Origin: Microbacteriaceae bacterium
GTDB taxonomy: Bacteria; Actinomycetota; Actinomycetes; Actinomycetales; Microbacteriaceae
Length of the DNA stretch: 64,000 nt
Assembly (NCBI GenBank): GCA_019638805.1
Contig: JAHBTA010000002.1
Coordinates: 620,001-684,000 of the forward strand
Reading direction: 5' to 3'
Numbering within the stretch: the stretch's first letter is position 1; every line of letters starts with the position of its first letter. The position numbers were made by a program, and so were the translations under genes. The notes under the pieces were generated by a model. It was not told where the DNA came from, did no database searches, and saw only the letters and a list, made by a program, of their open reading frames with translations. Below are positions 62,892 to 64,000 of the stretch, in pieces.

Positions 62892-63176
62892 TCATCGGTC
62901 GTAGACCTCGCGTCGATGCCCGGCCCTCACAACGGACACGATCAGCTCCGAGTCGAAAACGTCGTAGATCACCCGGTACTCGCCGATCCGAATGCGCCAG
63001 GCCGTCTTCTCGCCCGTCAGCTTCTTCGCTCCGTGCGGTCTGGGATCCTCAGCCAGATCCTCGATCCCATCGAGGATGCGGTCACGCGCCGGACGTGGAA
63101 GCTTCTTCACCTGGCGCGCCGCCGCCGTGGTGAACTCGACGCGGAGCTCACGGGGCGAGGTCGGCACGCAGCTCAT
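62892..63176 (-). CDS. RelE/ParE-family toxin
   Basis: 94 residues from ATG 63176 (a GTG at 63167 is an alternative). FTTAAARQVKKLPRPARDRILDGIEDLAEDPRPHGAKKLTGEKTAWRIRIGEYRVIYDV and the closing VVRAGHRREVYDR are the full RelE fold, including the catalytic Arg/Tyr positions. Start overlaps the antitoxin 3' end. An mRNA interferase or gyrase toxin. Confidence 0.92.
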   Translation of the reverse strand: MSCVPTSPRELRVEFTTAAARQVKKLPRPARDRILDGIEDLAEDPRPHGAKKLTGEKTAWRIRIGEYRVIYDVFDSELIVSVVRAGHRREVYDR

Positions 63177-63411
63177 CGAGCGACACGCGTGTGCCGTCAT
63201 CCTCTTCCTTCGCCGCACGATAGGCGGCGACGTCCTGGGCCATCTCGAACTCTTCGAGCGCCTCCAGGTCGGCCACGCTCACGACCACGGCGGCGAGCTT
63301 GCCGTTGCGGGTGACGCCGATGCGCTCGCCCGCGTACATCGTGCGACCGAGGACGTCGGAGAGCTGGCTCCGCAGTTCGCGCGTGGAGATTCTTGTGGTC
63401 ACCGTGTCCAT
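63148..63411 (-). CDS. Phd/YefM-family antitoxin
   Basis: 87 residues from the ATG at 63411. RISTRELRSQLSDVLGRTMYAGERIGVTRNGKLAAVVV is the Phd/YefM DNA-binding domain; the acidic tail binds the toxin. Overlaps the toxin gene by 29 bases. Confidence 0.92.
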   Translation of the reverse strand: MDTVTTRISTRELRSQLSDVLGRTMYAGERIGVTRNGKLAAVVVSVADLEALEEFEMAQDVAAYRAAKEEDDGTRVSLDELRADLAP

Positions 63412-63438
63412 ACCGGCAATGGTAGCGGATAACGTAAC

Positions 63439-63448
63439 TGTGTACACA
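63439..63448. promoter_or_regulatory. Palindrome upstream of the Phd/RelE pair
   Basis: Perfect TGTGTACACA, the GTAC-type core often bound by Phd/YefM antitoxins (TGTACA). It lies 28 bases before the antitoxin start. Probable autoregulatory operator. Confidence 0.65.
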
Positions 63449-63457
63449 ATTCCGCGG

Positions 63458-64000
63458 CTAGCCTATGGCGGTCGCGATGACGCGGGCCATGCGGGGACGG
63501 ATGACGTGGTCGACCCCGTCGACCCGGTGCGTCGTGACGGTGCGCAGCTGCTCGACCACCCGCAGGCCGGCCGGCGCGAGGAAGGGGTCGAGGCTTCCGT
63601 AGACCAGCTCGACCGGGGCATCGACCGCGGCGAGGTCGGTGACGGCGGTCTGCGTCTCGATCGAGTTCTGCAATGAGAGCACGAACGCGCGCCAGTTGCG
63701 CTCCGAGACCTCGAGCAGGTTCTTGATGGGCGAGAGCCGGGCGAGGGTCGCGGCCGCTCGGATGGTGAAGTCCTTGTTCTCGCGCAGGTACTCGTAGGCG
63801 CGGAAGTACAGTCCCTGCGCGGCCCGGTCGACCGGACCGCCGATCGTCGCGGTCGGCAGATACACGGGAGGGCTCACCAGCACGAGCCTGCCCACGCGCC
63901 GGCGCTCCATGGCCGCATAGCGCGTGGCGATGAGCGCGCCCATCGAGTGGCCCACGAGCACGAAGGGTTCGCGCAGCCGCAGCTCCTTGACCGTGCGGCG
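63458..64000 (-). CDS. Alpha/beta hydrolase, C-terminal part (runs off the window)
   Basis: 180 codons present; the frame continues to the window edge, so the N-terminus is outside. Nucleophile elbow VLVGHSMGALIATRYA, cap region with YLRENKDF, Asp in YGSLDPFLAP and the final His in GVDHVIRP. Esterase or epoxide-hydrolase-like. Confidence 0.85.
   Translation of the reverse strand, partial: RRTVKELRLREPFVLVGHSMGALIATRYAAMERRRVGRLVLVSPPVYLPTATIGGPVDRAAQGLYFRAYEYLRENKDFTIRAAATLARLSPIKNLLEVSERNWRAFVLSLQNSIETQTAVTDLAAVDAPVELVYGSLDPFLAPAGLRVVEQLRTVTTHRVDGVDHVIRPRMARVIATAIG

Overview
The window is high-GC DNA, packed with genes and with many GTG starts and 4-base GTGA stop/start overlaps. It has actinobacterial character. 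The mix of a PMT-type protein mannosyltransferase, IspE of the non-mevalonate pathway, O-acetylhomoserine sulfhydrylase, a DUF2207 membrane protein and short MetG, RsmI and RsmA proteins fits a Gram-positive actinobacterium. I would guess Microbacteriaceae, but this is inferred from gene content and codon style, not from a phylogenetic marker. No rRNA, IS element, prophage or CRISPR array is visible. There is one tRNA (Gln, TTG).

Layout. 0-3 kb: gluconokinase (partial) divergent from 6-phosphogluconate dehydrogenase, then a class III CoA-transferase. 3-9.4 kb: two small membrane or secreted proteins, then a DeoR-controlled PTS locus (IIB, IIC, an epimerase, IIA and a small membrane protein) divergent from a BtpA/SgcQ-like TIM barrel. 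This is the same protein set as the uncharacterised E. coli sgc locus. 9.4-15.4 kb: prs and glmU, then a probable accessory block (HipBA toxin-antitoxin with three phased operators, an SRPBCC protein and an orphan 416-residue protein) that ends at tRNA-Gln. 15.4-22.7 kb: a lipid-type biosynthetic cluster. It has a MarR regulator and P450 on the plus strand, and facing them an operon of ketosynthase III, glycosyltransferase, second P450, acyl-adenylating enzyme and NSDHL-type dehydrogenase, with overlapping genes throughout. This is my main candidate for an undescribed system. 22.7-27.3 kb: DUF2207 protein, ABC-F ATPase and VapBC-type pair. 27.3-34.2 kb: housekeeping run metG-tatD-rsmA-ispE, amino-acid permease and rsmI. 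34.2-41.2 kb: PMT, metY, CoA-binding protein, DUF3060 lipoprotein, sulfurtransferase and DUF255 protein.

41.2-46 kb is another accessory stretch: a single-chain GmrSD-type restriction protein with a C-terminal RAMA-like domain, an orphan antitoxin next to the remains of its toxin, an MBL-fold protein, an aldo/keto reductase and a possible toxin/HTH pair. 46-54.2 kb: ArsR plus a double AHSA1 protein, a large HrpA helicase carrying an internal palindromic insertion, and small metabolic enzymes including a YgeA-like racemase. 54.2-58.2 kb: ribonucleotide reductase. The small subunit has the residues of the Mn/Fe class Ic type. The large subunit appears frameshifted at a run of six Gs, so its cysteine tail lies in another frame. 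Its promoter carries NrdR-like and DnaA boxes. 58.2-64 kb: MFS transporter, a TetR/membrane protein/hydrolase group, an aldo/keto reductase, a RelBE-type pair and a partial alpha/beta hydrolase.

Many convergent gene pairs end in short perfect GC hairpins that contain the stop codon. Four intact or likely toxin-antitoxin pairs and one decayed one lie within 64 kb.
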